A stretch of DNA of 64,000 bases, from the NCBI GenBank assembly GCA_040510375.1, contig JBEVJC010000007.1:1-64000 (forward strand), in the 5' to 3' direction. Below the pieces are notes generated by a model. It was given only the letters and a program-made list of their open reading frames with translations. It did not search any database and was not told the DNA's origin. The translations under genes and the position numbers were made by a program. Shown piece after piece: positions 51,223 to 60,379 of this stretch; the first letter of the stretch is position 1, and every line of letters begins with the position of its first letter. This DNA comes from JBEVJC01 sp040510375. Lineage in GTDB: Bacteria > Bacteroidota > Bacteroidia > Chitinophagales > Chitinophagaceae.

Positions 51223-52068
51223 ATGAAATTACTACAAAAAAGCGCCCTTGAACTGATCCGCCTGAAACTAAGACTGCTGGCTGTTTTCTCCCCCAAACTT
51301 GCTGCAAGGTCGGCCTTCCGGCTTTTTTGTACACCGCAGGTCCGCAACCTGTCGGAACCCTCCGGAAGTTTCCTCCAGGCAGAGATCATCGATACTGTTT
51401 TTGAAAACACGGCCATCCGTGGTTACCGTTGGAACAGGGGTGGACATACCCGTGTACTGATCCTCCATGGATTTGAATCGTCGGTGATCAATTTCGAACA
51501 TTATGTAGTTCCGCTTACGGCAAAAGGTTATGAAGTCCTTGCCTTTGATGCACCGGCACATGGCAAAAGTGGAGGCAAAAGGATGAATGCAATGCAATAC
51601 CGCGACTTCGTCCATTTTATCCAGCGGGAATATGGACCGGCTACCAGGTTTATCGCCCATTCATTCGGTGGACTTGCCATCAGCCTGGTACTTGCCGAAA
51701 CACCGCAGAATGAATTGATGCGGCTGGCACTGGTTGCACCATTGACACGGACCTCCACCACACTTGAACAATACTATCAGCTGGCAGGGATCCGCAACCC
51801 GGAAGTGCGCCAGGAAATGGAAAATATTATCAACGAACTGAGTGGTCAGGATATTGAATGGTTTTCCATCAACCGTGCCCTGAAACAGATCCGGTCGTCT
51901 GTCCTCTGGGCCCACGACCGGAGCGACATGATCACCCCCTTCCGGGATCTCCAGCCAGTGATTGATGCCAACTATCCGAATGTGGAGTTTCTGATTACCG
52001 AGGGACTGGGTCACCGCCGTATTTACCGTGACCCGGAAGTGGTACGGGCCATCACCGGTTTTCTGTGA
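51223..52068 (+). CDS. Alpha/beta hydrolase
   Basis: A 281-residue serine hydrolase. Oxyanion region LILHGFESSVINFEHYV, nucleophile elbow AHSFGGL, acid in WAHDRSDMITPF and His in GLGHRRIYRD. The N-terminal 50 residues form a basic amphipathic lead (ELIRLKLRLLAVFSPKLAARSAF) that could touch the membrane. The substrate is unknown; esterase or lipase-like. Its promoter overlaps the divergent DUF2520 gene. Confidence 0.88.
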   Translation: MKLLQKSALELIRLKLRLLAVFSPKLAARSAFRLFCTPQVRNLSEPSGSFLQAEIIDTVFENTAIRGYRWNRGGHTRVLILHGFESSVINFEHYVVPLTAKGYEVLAFDAPAHGKSGGKRMNAMQYRDFVHFIQREYGPATRFIAHSFGGLAISLVLAETPQNELMRLALVAPLTRTSTTLEQYYQLAGIRNPEVRQEMENIINELSGQDIEWFSINRALKQIRSSVLWAHDRSDMITPFRDLQPVIDANYPNVEFLITEGLGHRRIYRDPEVVRAITGFL

Positions 52069-52167
52069 GAGAATAAATATTACATTGCCGGGCATACAGA
52101 ACAAACCGGGATGCTTCACTATCCTTTAACTTTACCAAATCAAACCTTCTTTAATTATTATACTTAC

Positions 52168-52818
52168 ATGGATCAGTTAAAAAACATCAACATTTATTCC
52201 TACCTCGCATTGGGTGACTCTTACACTATTGGTGAAGGTGTGCCCTTTGAGGACAATTTTCCATCACGCACGGTTGAGCTCCTGAAAGAAGAAGGTATCC
52301 TTTTTGAGGCTCCCGAAATTGTTGCCAAAACCGGATGGACCACCTCCGAACTTCTTGATGGAATCAGCGATGCTGAACTGAGGGATGAATATGATTTTGT
52401 AAGCCTGCTGATCGGTGTCAATAACCAGTACCGCTGCCTCGATATTGCCGACTTCAGCGAGGAGTTTGAAATATTACTTCACGAGGCACTGGAATTTACC
52501 GGGGATAGAACCGAAAGGGTTGTCGTATTATCCATTCCCGACTGGAGTGTAACCCCCTTTGCAAAGATCAACCTGCCCGATAAAACCAACCGCGATATAA
52601 CAATTGCCCGTAAGGAAATTGAAGTATACAATGCAGTGTGCGCGCTCATCTGCAGGAAATACAAGATTGATTTTATTGACATAACACCAGGCACCCAACT
52701 GGCCGGTGATAACCCTGATATGCTGGTTGCAGATGGCCTTCATCCCTCGGCAAAAGTGTATGCTTCATGGGCAGAAACGCTGAGCGAACACTTCAAAAGG
52801 AAAATCCTGACTCCCTGA
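52168..52818 (+). CDS. SGNH/GDSL-family hydrolase
   Basis: A 216-residue protein from ATG 52168 (ATG 52111 is in frame but adds an odd Phe/Tyr-rich lead). Block I ALGDSYTIGEG has the nucleophile Ser, block III LIGVNNQYRC has the Asn, block V DGLHPSAKVY has Asp and His. There is no signal peptide, so the esterase or acyl hydrolase acts in the cytoplasm. Single-gene unit, followed by paired hairpins. Confidence 0.9.
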   Translation: MDQLKNINIYSYLALGDSYTIGEGVPFEDNFPSRTVELLKEEGILFEAPEIVAKTGWTTSELLDGISDAELRDEYDFVSLLIGVNNQYRCLDIADFSEEFEILLHEALEFTGDRTERVVVLSIPDWSVTPFAKINLPDKTNRDITIARKEIEVYNAVCALICRKYKIDFIDITPGTQLAGDNPDMLVADGLHPSAKVYASWAETLSEHFKRKILTP

Positions 52819-52833
52819 TTTATTTAAAGATTT

Positions 52834-52875
52834 TTTCAGGTAAGCCTGAAACCCTTGACAGGCAAGGGTTTCAGG
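52834..52875 (+). promoter_or_regulatory. Overlapping hairpins between SGNH hydrolase gene and topA
   Basis: CCTGAAACCCTTG (52845-52857) and CAAGGGTTTCAGG (52863-52875) form a perfect 13-bp stem. TTTCAGG at 52834-52840 can instead pair with CCTGAAA at 52845-52851, excluding the first stem. There is no U tract directly after the big stem. It may terminate transcription of the upstream gene or control RNA entry to topA. Confidence 0.55.
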
Positions 52876-53013
52876 ATATGATTTTTCATCATTTGATTCG
52901 TCCTGACCTCTCATCAACGGGTGCTCAGAACCGGTTTAGCTGAAAAATTATAATTCTTGTTCTACCTTGCAGTTTTTGTGGGTGATGACAATCTCTATAA
53001 ATAAGGAGTGAAT

Positions 53014-55611
53014 ATGGCGAAAAATCTGTTGATCGTGGAGAGCCCGGCGAAGGCGAAAACCATTGAAAAAATACTTGGGAGCGACTTCCAGGTGAAGAGC
53101 TGTTATGGCCATATCCGTGACCTGGAAAAGGCGGGTATGGGCATTGACCTGGAAAATGATTTCAAACCCAGTTATATCGTTCCGGACGACAAGGAGAAGG
53201 TGGTGAAAGAACTGCGTTCACTTGCAAAAAAATCCGGCGAAGTATGGCTTGCAACGGATGAGGACCGTGAAGGGGAAGCAATCAGCTGGCATCTCTGTGA
53301 AGTGCTGGGCCTGGATCCCGCCACCACCAAACGGATCGTATTCCATGAAATCACCCAGCCTGCCATCAAAGCCGCCGTGGCCAATCCGCGTACGCTTGAC
53401 ATGAATCTGGTGAACGCCCAGCAGGCAAGGCGGATCCTCGACCGTATTGTGGGGTTTGAACTCAGTCCCGTACTGTGGAGAAAGATGAGTATGCGAAACA
53501 ACCTCAGTGCTGGTCGCGTACAAAGTGTGGCCGTTCGCCTTATCGCCGAACGCGAACGCGAGATCAATGCATTTGCGCCCCAGAGCAGTTTTAAAATTGA
53601 TGCCTGGTTTACCGCTACTGATGTTACCAATAAGGCCATCGGGTTTAAAGCCGAAGGCAATAAATATAATTCGGCCGATGATGCCGAAAAATTCCTGGAA
53701 AGTTGTACCGGTGCCGATTATAAAGTGAAGGATGTGCAGGTTAAACCCGCACGTCGTTCACCCGCTCCGCCTTTTACCACTTCCACCCTTCAGCAGGAAG
53801 CATCCAGGAAACTGGGATATGGTGTGAGTCGCACCATGCTCATCGCCCAGAAACTGTATGAGAACGGTCATATTTCCTACATGAGAACCGACAGTGTAAG
53901 CCTGAGTGATACAGCCCTTGGCGATATCACCCGCACAGTAAAGGGAATGTATGGCGATAACTATCATCAGTTCCGCAAATACAAGAACAAGAATGAATCG
54001 GCCCAGGAAGCGCACGAAGCGATCCGCCCCACGTATATGAATCATATCACGGTGGAGGAACCGGACTGGAAAAGATTATATGAACTGATCTGGAAACGCA
54101 CCATGGCCAGCCAGATGGCTGATGCAGAACTGGAAAAAACAATTGCAAAGATCAGCATCTCTACCAATAAGGAAGAGCTCACTGCAACGGGGGAAGTCCT
54201 GAAGTTTGACGGCTTCCTTAAAGTATACCGCGAAGACCGCGATGATGAGGAGTCGGAAGAAGAAACACAGGAAGGGATGTTGCCCCCGCTTATTCCGGGT
54301 CAGGAACTGCCGCTTCGCGAGATGAAGGCAACTGAACGTTTTTCGCGCCCGCTTCCCCGTTACACGGAAGCATCACTGGTTAAAAAACTGGAAGAACTGG
54401 GAATCGGCCGGCCATCTACCTATGCTCCTACCATCTCCACCATCCTTAAACGCGGATATGTGGAGAAGCGGGATAAGGAAGGAACCCGTCGCGATTTCAG
54501 GGTATTTGTTTTGAAGGATGGAAAAATCGCAAAACAGATGGAACAGGAAAATACCGGTGCGGAAAAATCGAAACTCTTTCCCTCCGATCTGGGACTGGTA
54601 GTTACCGACTTCCTCAAACAATATTTCGATGTGATCATGGACTATGGGTTCACCGCAAAAATCGAACACGAGTTCGATGAGGTGGCCGGGGGCCGGATGA
54701 AGTGGCCGAAGATGTTACACGAATTCTATGATCCTTTTAAAAAGGATGTTGACAATACCATTGAAACTGCAGAACGGATCAAGGGAGAACGTGTTCTGGG
54801 TGTTGATCCCGAATCGGGCAAACCCGTAGTGGCACGTATGGGGCGGTATGGACCAATGGTACAGATTGGCCAGGCTGAAGATGAAGAGAAACCCCGTTTT
54901 GCAAAAATCCCTACCGGACAGAGTATCGAGACCATCAGTTTTACAGAAGCAATGGAGCTTTTTTCGATCCAGGGCACCATGGGCACTTACGAAGAAAAAG
55001 ATATCTCCGTTAATGTAGGCCGGTTTGGACCCTATGTTAAATGGGGCGAAGAATATATCTCCATCCCGCGCGGAACAGATCTGTCCACGGTTGATGTTAA
55101 CCGTGCCATAGAACTGATAAAGGAAAAACAAACCGCAGATGCACCTGTTGGCACTTATGATGACAAACCCATCACCAAGGGGAAGGGCCGCTTTGGTCCG
55201 TTTATAAAATGGGATGGCATGTTTATCAACGTACCCCGCCGATACGATTTTGACCATCTTTCCAAAGCCGATATGGATGAACTCATCGCTGCAAAAGTGA
55301 GTAAGGAAGCCAATCGTTTTATCCAGCGTTGGGCCGATGAAAAGATTGCACTGGAGAATGGAAGATGGGGACCATATATCCGGTTTGGCAAGAAGATGGT
55401 GAAGATGGGAAGAAAGGAAGATGATACGAAGTATACACCGGAGGAAGCAGCTGTTTTGAGCCTGGACGATGTAAAAAAAATGATCGAGGCAGAAATCCCT
55501 GGTGCATTCTCCAAAAAAGAAAAAAAGGCCCCTGCCAAAAAGAAGGCAGCAAAAAAGGCGGCACCTAAAAAAGCCGCTGCAAAAAAGGCAGCCCCTAAAA
55601 AGAAACAATAG
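53014..55611 (+). CDS. topA: DNA topoisomerase I with Lys/Ala-rich tail
   Basis: An 865-residue type IA topoisomerase from ATG 53014, preceded by the SD-like AAGGAG, rare in this window. TOPRIM domain 2-115 (LLIVESPAKAKTIEKILG, ATDEDREGEA), topo core with YMRTDSVSL (active Tyr289), then four C-terminal repeats with GRYGP/GRFGP/GRFGP/GRWGP in place of zinc fingers. The last ~32 residues are almost only Lys, Ala and Pro. It relaxes negative supercoils through a covalent phosphotyrosine. The stop shares a base with the next GTG start. Confidence 0.96.
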   Translation: MAKNLLIVESPAKAKTIEKILGSDFQVKSCYGHIRDLEKAGMGIDLENDFKPSYIVPDDKEKVVKELRSLAKKSGEVWLATDEDREGEAISWHLCEVLGLDPATTKRIVFHEITQPAIKAAVANPRTLDMNLVNAQQARRILDRIVGFELSPVLWRKMSMRNNLSAGRVQSVAVRLIAEREREINAFAPQSSFKIDAWFTATDVTNKAIGFKAEGNKYNSADDAEKFLESCTGADYKVKDVQVKPARRSPAPPFTTSTLQQEASRKLGYGVSRTMLIAQKLYENGHISYMRTDSVSLSDTALGDITRTVKGMYGDNYHQFRKYKNKNESAQEAHEAIRPTYMNHITVEEPDWKRLYELIWKRTMASQMADAELEKTIAKISISTNKEELTATGEVLKFDGFLKVYREDRDDEESEEETQEGMLPPLIPGQELPLREMKATERFSRPLPRYTEASLVKKLEELGIGRPSTYAPTISTILKRGYVEKRDKEGTRRDFRVFVLKDGKIAKQMEQENTGAEKSKLFPSDLGLVVTDFLKQYFDVIMDYGFTAKIEHEFDEVAGGRMKWPKMLHEFYDPFKKDVDNTIETAERIKGERVLGVDPESGKPVVARMGRYGPMVQIGQAEDEEKPRFAKIPTGQSIETISFTEAMELFSIQGTMGTYEEKDISVNVGRFGPYVKWGEEYISIPRGTDLSTVDVNRAIELIKEKQTADAPVGTYDDKPITKGKGRFGPFIKWDGMFINVPRRYDFDHLSKADMDELIAAKVSKEANRFIQRWADEKIALENGRWGPYIRFGKKMVKMGRKEDDTKYTPEEAAVLSLDDVKKMIEAEIPGAFSKKEKKAPAKKKAAKKAAPKKAAAKKAAPKKKQ

Positions 55612-56360
55612 TGGAACGCAAGTACTGGGAAAAAATAGCGCCATCGTATGAGGAAGAAATCTTCGATGTACTGAAGCAGGATAAAAAAGAACTTATCCGC
55701 CACGCTATTCAGTCGCGCGCATCAAAAAACCAGAAGGTGGTAGATGCCGGTTGTGCCGTTGGTAAATGGTTACCCGTGTTGTCGCCACTCTTCAGCCAGG
55801 TCACGGCTGTGGACATCTCCTCGCGTAACCTGGCAATTGCACAGAAAAAGTATTCCCATCTCACCAATATTATTTACCAGCGGGCAGATCTTTCTTCGGC
55901 AAGGATAACCATGAAGGGTTATGATATGGCGATCTGCATCAACGCAGTGCTGAGTGATTCGCTGATTAAACGCGCACGTTTTTTTAACCAGTTATCCAAA
56001 GCAGTGCGCCGCAACGGATATCTGATCCTGGTGGTACCCTCCCTCGAATCATGGTTACTCAGCCGCATCATCCAGAAACAGTACAAGATCGATGCAACGT
56101 TGTTTCGCCAGAAGATCAGCGACACGGAAGCCGCAAGCCGGTACCGGAATATACAACAGGGTAATGTTGAGATTGATGAGGTAGCTACCAAACATTACCT
56201 GGGACCAGAACTGCAGCTTACACTCTCCAAAGCAGGTTTTGAAATGGAAGAACAACATAAAGTGGAGTACGACTGGCATACAGAGTTCGTAGCACCACCT
56301 TCCTGGCTGAAAGAACCGATGCCATTTGACTGGCTTTGTGTTTGCCGCAAAACAATATAA
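55611..56360 (+). CDS. Class I SAM-dependent methyltransferase
   Basis: A 249-residue protein starting with GTG 55611 inside TAGTG, overlapping the topA stop by one base. The SAM site is VVDAGCAVGKWLPVL, followed by VTAVDISSRNLAIAQKKY and YDMAICINAVLSD. The N-terminal RKYWEKIAPSYEEEIFDV is typical of small-molecule or lipid methyltransferases. The substrate is unknown; coupling to topA may be incidental. Confidence 0.88.
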   Translation: MERKYWEKIAPSYEEEIFDVLKQDKKELIRHAIQSRASKNQKVVDAGCAVGKWLPVLSPLFSQVTAVDISSRNLAIAQKKYSHLTNIIYQRADLSSARITMKGYDMAICINAVLSDSLIKRARFFNQLSKAVRRNGYLILVVPSLESWLLSRIIQKQYKIDATLFRQKISDTEAASRYRNIQQGNVEIDEVATKHYLGPELQLTLSKAGFEMEEQHKVEYDWHTEFVAPPSWLKEPMPFDWLCVCRKTI

Positions 56361-56448
56361 CTTCCAACTGCAGCCATTTCCCCAGCGTGTGGAAAAGTTT
56401 AACTATTTGCTTTGCCCTGCAATGGAGATATTGTGATTGCATTTAACC

Positions 56449-57312
56449 ATGGAATCAAACAAAGTCATATCTGCACTGCTTCACCTGATCGACGATCCGG
56501 ACCAGGAAGTATTTGATGTAGTGTCGGATAAAATAGTGGACTTTGGAAAACCAATCATTCCCAACCTGGAACATTTATGGGAAACCACTCCCGATGAACA
56601 GACACAGGAACGTATTGAGCTATTGATCCATCGCCTGCATTTCAGGGATCTTACGGAAGATATCCGGCAGTGGAATGTTTCGGGTCATCACGACCTGCTG
56701 ATCGGAGGTTTACTGGTGGCCAAATTCCAGTATCCGGATCTTACCACCGCTCCCGTTTTAAAAGAGGTGGAAAAAATCCGCCGGAATATCTGGCTGGAGC
56801 TGAACAATTACCTCACTCCGCTTGAGCAGATCAATATTGTAACCAGTATCCTGTATAGTTATTACGGGCTAAAGGGTACTGAGATCAATTACAAGGAACC
56901 AAACGAATTCATGCTGCACAAGATCATTGAATCCAAAAGAGGCAACCAGATCAGTAATGGCCTGCTTTACCTGCTTCTTTGTGAATTGCTGGACATACCC
57001 GTGCGCGCAGTGAATATTCCCAAACAATTTGTTGTTGCCTATTTCAAACCGGGTTATTCGTCAGATAACCTGGCCGACCCGTTTGACCATATAGATTTTT
57101 TCATTGACCCTTCAACAGGCCAGGTATTTACGCACCAGGATGCTGAAAATTATTTCCGCAGGATCGGCGTCCAGCCCGTATCCAGCTTCTTCCAGCCAAG
57201 GAAAAACAAAGAAGTAATCCGCCAGCTGATTGAAGAATTCAGCAAATGTTTTACTGATAAAGATGTATACAAACAGAAAGAACTGATGGAATTGGCCGGT
57301 CTTTTGGATTAA
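56449..57312 (+). CDS. SirB1/transglutaminase-like protein
   Basis: A 287-residue protein from ATG 56449. The N-terminal 110 residues are helical and repeat-like (DDPDQEVFDVVSDKIVDFGKPIIPNLEHLW). Then comes the SirB1-type domain with SNGLLYLLLCELLDIPVRAVNIPKQFVVAYF, where the thiol expected before the helix is replaced by Asn/Gly, and FFIDPSTGQVFTHQDAENYF. The catalytic Cys-His-Asp set is thus incomplete and the protein may be non-enzymatic. Cytoplasmic; function unknown. Confidence 0.78.
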   Translation: MESNKVISALLHLIDDPDQEVFDVVSDKIVDFGKPIIPNLEHLWETTPDEQTQERIELLIHRLHFRDLTEDIRQWNVSGHHDLLIGGLLVAKFQYPDLTTAPVLKEVEKIRRNIWLELNNYLTPLEQINIVTSILYSYYGLKGTEINYKEPNEFMLHKIIESKRGNQISNGLLYLLLCELLDIPVRAVNIPKQFVVAYFKPGYSSDNLADPFDHIDFFIDPSTGQVFTHQDAENYFRRIGVQPVSSFFQPRKNKEVIRQLIEEFSKCFTDKDVYKQKELMELAGLLD

Positions 57313-57358
57313 CTTCGGATAAGGATTTTCCTGAATAACTCAAACCAAAGTTTAAATT

Positions 57359-57829
57359 ATGAAAGTCAACATCGGCATCACTGAAAAAAACCGCCAGGCC
57401 GTTGCCCTGGAACTGAACAAACTGCTGGCAGACGAACACATCCTTTATAATAAAACCCGTAATTACCATTGGAGTGTGGAGGGCCCCAGCTTTATGGAAT
57501 TCCATAAACTCTATGAACATCAATATACCGACCTGGCCGAAACAATCGACGAGATTGCAGAACGGATCCGGACCATTGGTCATTTTGCGGAAGGAAGGCT
57601 TAAAGAAATAATCAAACTGGCTTCCCTGGAAGAACCGGAAGCACCCACTGAACAAAAATTACAGATCGCCAACCTCGAAGGCGACCATGAGATCCTGATC
57701 CAGCGCCTGCGTAAATTAATCGTGCAGTTCGATGAGGAGTTTAAGGATATCGGCAGTTCCGATTTCCTTACCGGTTTACTCAAACAGCATGAAAAGATGG
57801 CGTGGATGCTGCGCAGTTACCTGCGTTAA
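57359..57829 (+). CDS. dps: Dps-family ferritin-like DNA-protection protein
   Basis: A 156-residue four-helix protein. The ferroxidase site at the subunit interface shows as KTRNYHWSVEGPSFMEFHKLYEHQYTDLAETIDEIAERI, with the His, second His and Asp/Glu ligands in canonical spacing. Dodecamers oxidise Fe2+ with H2O2 and store iron, and often coat DNA; no basic N-terminal DNA-binding tail is evident here. Followed by a strong terminator. Confidence 0.94.
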   Translation: MKVNIGITEKNRQAVALELNKLLADEHILYNKTRNYHWSVEGPSFMEFHKLYEHQYTDLAETIDEIAERIRTIGHFAEGRLKEIIKLASLEEPEAPTEQKLQIANLEGDHEILIQRLRKLIVQFDEEFKDIGSSDFLTGLLKQHEKMAWMLRSYLR

Positions 57830-57845
57830 ACAATACCGGTAATCA

Positions 57846-57882
57846 AAAAAAAATCACGTGGTGGACCCACGTGATTTTTTTT
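57846..57882. terminator. Bidirectional intrinsic terminator
   Basis: A long stem with core ATCACGTGG/CCACGTGAT, loop TGGAC, extended by A/T pairs, so the flanking A tract and T tract provide U runs on both strands. It sits between the convergent Dps gene and the exported oxidoreductase gene. Confidence 0.85.
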
Positions 57883-57941
57883 ATTCCGCTCCTTGGTTTT
57901 ATAAAGGAATACAAACTGAAGAGCTTTCTTTCCTGAATGAA

Positions 57942-59363
57942 TTACAACGCAAGTTTCCAGCCATCCCTGTATGTTGATTTTACATACTGGTTCGCCGGTT
58001 CAAAATTGGTGATCTTCATATTCTTTGCATCCCATAACAGTTTTTTCCTGCCGGGCCATCTTCCGTTTGATGTTTTGGTTTCTTTATCTTCCAGCATATA
58101 ACTGCGGATAGCAAGGTTACCCATCAGGATACCCTCGGTGAGGGGTCCCGCGAATTCAAACGGCGAACTTACTTCACCCTTTCCATGACCTGCAATACAT
58201 GCGTTCACCCATTGTACATAATGTCCTTCAGGTACACGTTTCAGTGTGGGTTCCGGCATTTTTTCCTGTTGCATCCTTGTAAGTGGCAGCAGGCGCGGGT
58301 TTGCGCCATATACATCCAGCAACATTTTTCCCTTTGTTCCTATCAGCAGCAGTCCGCCGTCGGAGTTGCCGAATGCTTCTTCCGGTAATAATTCTTCCGG
58401 ACGTTCGGGCAGTAATCCACCATCGTACCAGGAGAATTTGATATCCCCTTTATTATCCGTTCTTGGGAAATTGAGGTGGATAATCGACGAGGTTGGACAG
58501 CTATCCGTATAATTTTCTGCTTTCCACATCACCTTATAGATATTCGACATGCTGCATTCTGCCGCATCCGGATAATCGATCGGAAGGAGCCGGTACATGG
58601 CATCAAGGATATGGCAGGCCATATCACCAAGGGCACCTGTTCCAAAATTCCACCATCCACGCCAGTTGAATGGCAGGTAGGCCGGATTATAATCAATGGC
58701 TTTGGCTGGTCCCAGCCAGAGGTTCCAGTCCAGTTCGGAAGGAACGGCAAACTTACCCGATGGCGTTTCAATACCCTGTGGCCATACAGGGCGGTTGGTC
58801 CAACCCTTGGCTTCTGTTACCTCACCAATCATACCGGCCATGTACATTTCTTTGGCCTTGCGCACACCGTCGCCCGATGCCCCCTGGTTACCCATCTGGG
58901 TCACCACCTTATATTTCCTTGCTGCATCGGCCAGGATCCTTGCTTCATAAATATCATGCGTGAGGGGTTTCTGGGTATACACGTGTTTGCCAAGCTGCAT
59001 AGCTGCAATTGTGGCTACTGCATGGGTATGATCGGGCGTAGAGATCACACAGGCATCGATTGAGTTTTTGTGTTTGTCCAGCATCTCGCGGAAGTCGCGC
59101 TGGTACGTTGCTTTGGGATAACGGGCTCTTGACTTCGCCGCCTGGCGGTCGTCAACATCACAGAGTGCAACGATATTGACATTCGGGCTTTTTGCAATTT
59201 CGGTGAGGTCGCTCTCGCCTTTACCACCCACACCAATACCGGCCACATTCAGTTTGTCACTTGGTGCAACAAACCCGCGGCCGAGCACTTCACGGGGTAC
59301 AATAAAAAAACCGGCTGCTGCAACGCCGGCATTACGGATAAATTTTCTTCGGGACGCGGACAT
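57942..59363 (-). CDS. Tat-exported Gfo/Idh/MocA-family oxidoreductase
   Basis: A 473-residue protein if started at ATG 59363; ATGs at 59387 and 59396 add 8 or 11 residues. A twin-arginine signal SRRKFIRNAGVAAAGFFIVP starts the protein, so it is exported folded with its cofactor. The Rossmann part has VAGIGVGGKGESDL and STPDHTHAVATIAA; the family EKP is replaced by QKP (TQKPLTHDIYEAR). The C-terminal part with YDGGLLPERPEELLPEE is typical of the periplasmic Bacteroidota group that works on sugars or glycans. Divergent from csaA. Confidence 0.9.
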   Translation of the reverse strand: MSASRRKFIRNAGVAAAGFFIVPREVLGRGFVAPSDKLNVAGIGVGGKGESDLTEIAKSPNVNIVALCDVDDRQAAKSRARYPKATYQRDFREMLDKHKNSIDACVISTPDHTHAVATIAAMQLGKHVYTQKPLTHDIYEARILADAARKYKVVTQMGNQGASGDGVRKAKEMYMAGMIGEVTEAKGWTNRPVWPQGIETPSGKFAVPSELDWNLWLGPAKAIDYNPAYLPFNWRGWWNFGTGALGDMACHILDAMYRLLPIDYPDAAECSMSNIYKVMWKAENYTDSCPTSSIIHLNFPRTDNKGDIKFSWYDGGLLPERPEELLPEEAFGNSDGGLLLIGTKGKMLLDVYGANPRLLPLTRMQQEKMPEPTLKRVPEGHYVQWVNACIAGHGKGEVSSPFEFAGPLTEGILMGNLAIRSYMLEDKETKTSNGRWPGRKKLLWDAKNMKITNFEPANQYVKSTYRDGWKLAL

Positions 59364-59447
59364 CTTACTTTGATGCGGGACTTTCATACTAAGCATATTT
59401 GCGTTAAGGTAGGGAAATTTTTATTTTTACCTGTCAAATGTAAGGCT

Positions 59448-59789
59448 ATGAAGAATACGATCAACTGGAATGATTTCGAAAAAATAGATATACGGCTGGG
59501 TACCATTATCGCCGCAGCTGATTTTCCCAAAGCAAAACGCCCCGCCTTTCAGTTATCAATCGATTTCGGTAAAGAGATCGGTGTGTTGCAGTCGAGTGCG
59601 CAGATTACTACATTATATTCAAAAGAAGAACTTCCCGGTACGCAGGTTGTTGCGATCATCAATTTCCCGCCAAAACAGATTGCCAACTTTTTCAGTCAGT
59701 GCCTGGTCCTCGGTGTTTATGATGAAAACAATAACGTAATTTTATTGCAACCGGGAAAACCGACATCGAACGGGCAACCAATTGGATAA
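59448..59789 (+). CDS. csaA: CsaA-like tRNA-binding-domain protein
   Basis: A 113-residue OB-fold protein from ATG 59448. It has WNDFEKIDIRLGTIIAA, PKAKRPAFQLSIDFG, GVLQSSAQITTLYSKEELPGTQVVAIINFPPKQIANF and VLLQPGKP, matching CsaA and the tRNA-binding domain of MetRS. In other bacteria CsaA acts as an export-related chaperone. The last 8 bases overlap the ogt start. A -7-like TATTTTTA lies at 59422-59429. Confidence 0.9.
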   Translation: MKNTINWNDFEKIDIRLGTIIAAADFPKAKRPAFQLSIDFGKEIGVLQSSAQITTLYSKEELPGTQVVAIINFPPKQIANFFSQCLVLGVYDENNNVILLQPGKPTSNGQPIG

Positions 59790-60276
59790 AATTTATACTA
59801 CATACTACCAGTCGCCGTTGGGCAAACTCCGCATCAACGGTACAACCGGATGTATCACGGGTGTTAATTTCGAGGATGGGGAATCCGCCGTTGAAGCCGA
59901 TAACGATCTTCCTCCCCTGCTGATCAATTGTGTGGATCAGTTTATCCAGTATTTCAATGGCGACAGGAAAAGATTTGAACTACCCCTTGACCAGGCTGGA
60001 ACCAGCTTCCAGCAAGCTGTCTGGACGGAACTCCTGGCCATCCCGTTTGGCCGCACCATCAGTTATATCCAGCTGGCCATCCGCCAGGGCGACCCAAAAG
60101 CAACCCGCGCAGTAGCCGCTGCCAACGGCCGGAACAATATCGCAATCATCATTCCCTGTCACCGTGTTATTGGCGCTAACCGTGCGCTGACCGGTTATGC
60201 AGGCGGAATCTGGCGCAAGAAATGGTTGCTGGACCATGAAGCCAGGATCAGTCACGGCGTGTTATCATTGTTCTGA
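59782..60276 (+). CDS. ogt: Methylated-DNA-protein-cysteine methyltransferase
   Basis: A 164-residue repair protein with active-site PCHRV (125-129, Cys126) and the DNA-binding helix region SFQQAVWTELLAIPFGRTISY. It accepts the methyl of O6-methylguanine in a suicide reaction. It must start at TTG 59782, since no ATG or GTG lies in frame before the conserved part; this start overlaps csaA by 8 bases, so expression is probably coupled. C-terminal GYAGGIWRKKWLLDHE is typical. Confidence 0.93.
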   Translation: MDKIYTTYYQSPLGKLRINGTTGCITGVNFEDGESAVEADNDLPPLLINCVDQFIQYFNGDRKRFELPLDQAGTSFQQAVWTELLAIPFGRTISYIQLAIRQGDPKATRAVAAANGRNNIAIIIPCHRVIGANRALTGYAGGIWRKKWLLDHEARISHGVLSLF

Positions 60277-60379
60277 TCCATCTTATTCTTTCTTATTTCC
60301 CTGAAAAACGAAATCTTTGCCCACTAACAGGGAGTGTTATTATGGCACCTGTTTGATTTATTTTAACCGGAATAAAAAT

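Noticed and set aside
54715..55644. Minus-strand frames over topA, one very rich in Phe and Cys
   Set aside because: The Phe/Cys richness is the antisense image of the Lys/Ala codons of the topoisomerase tail.
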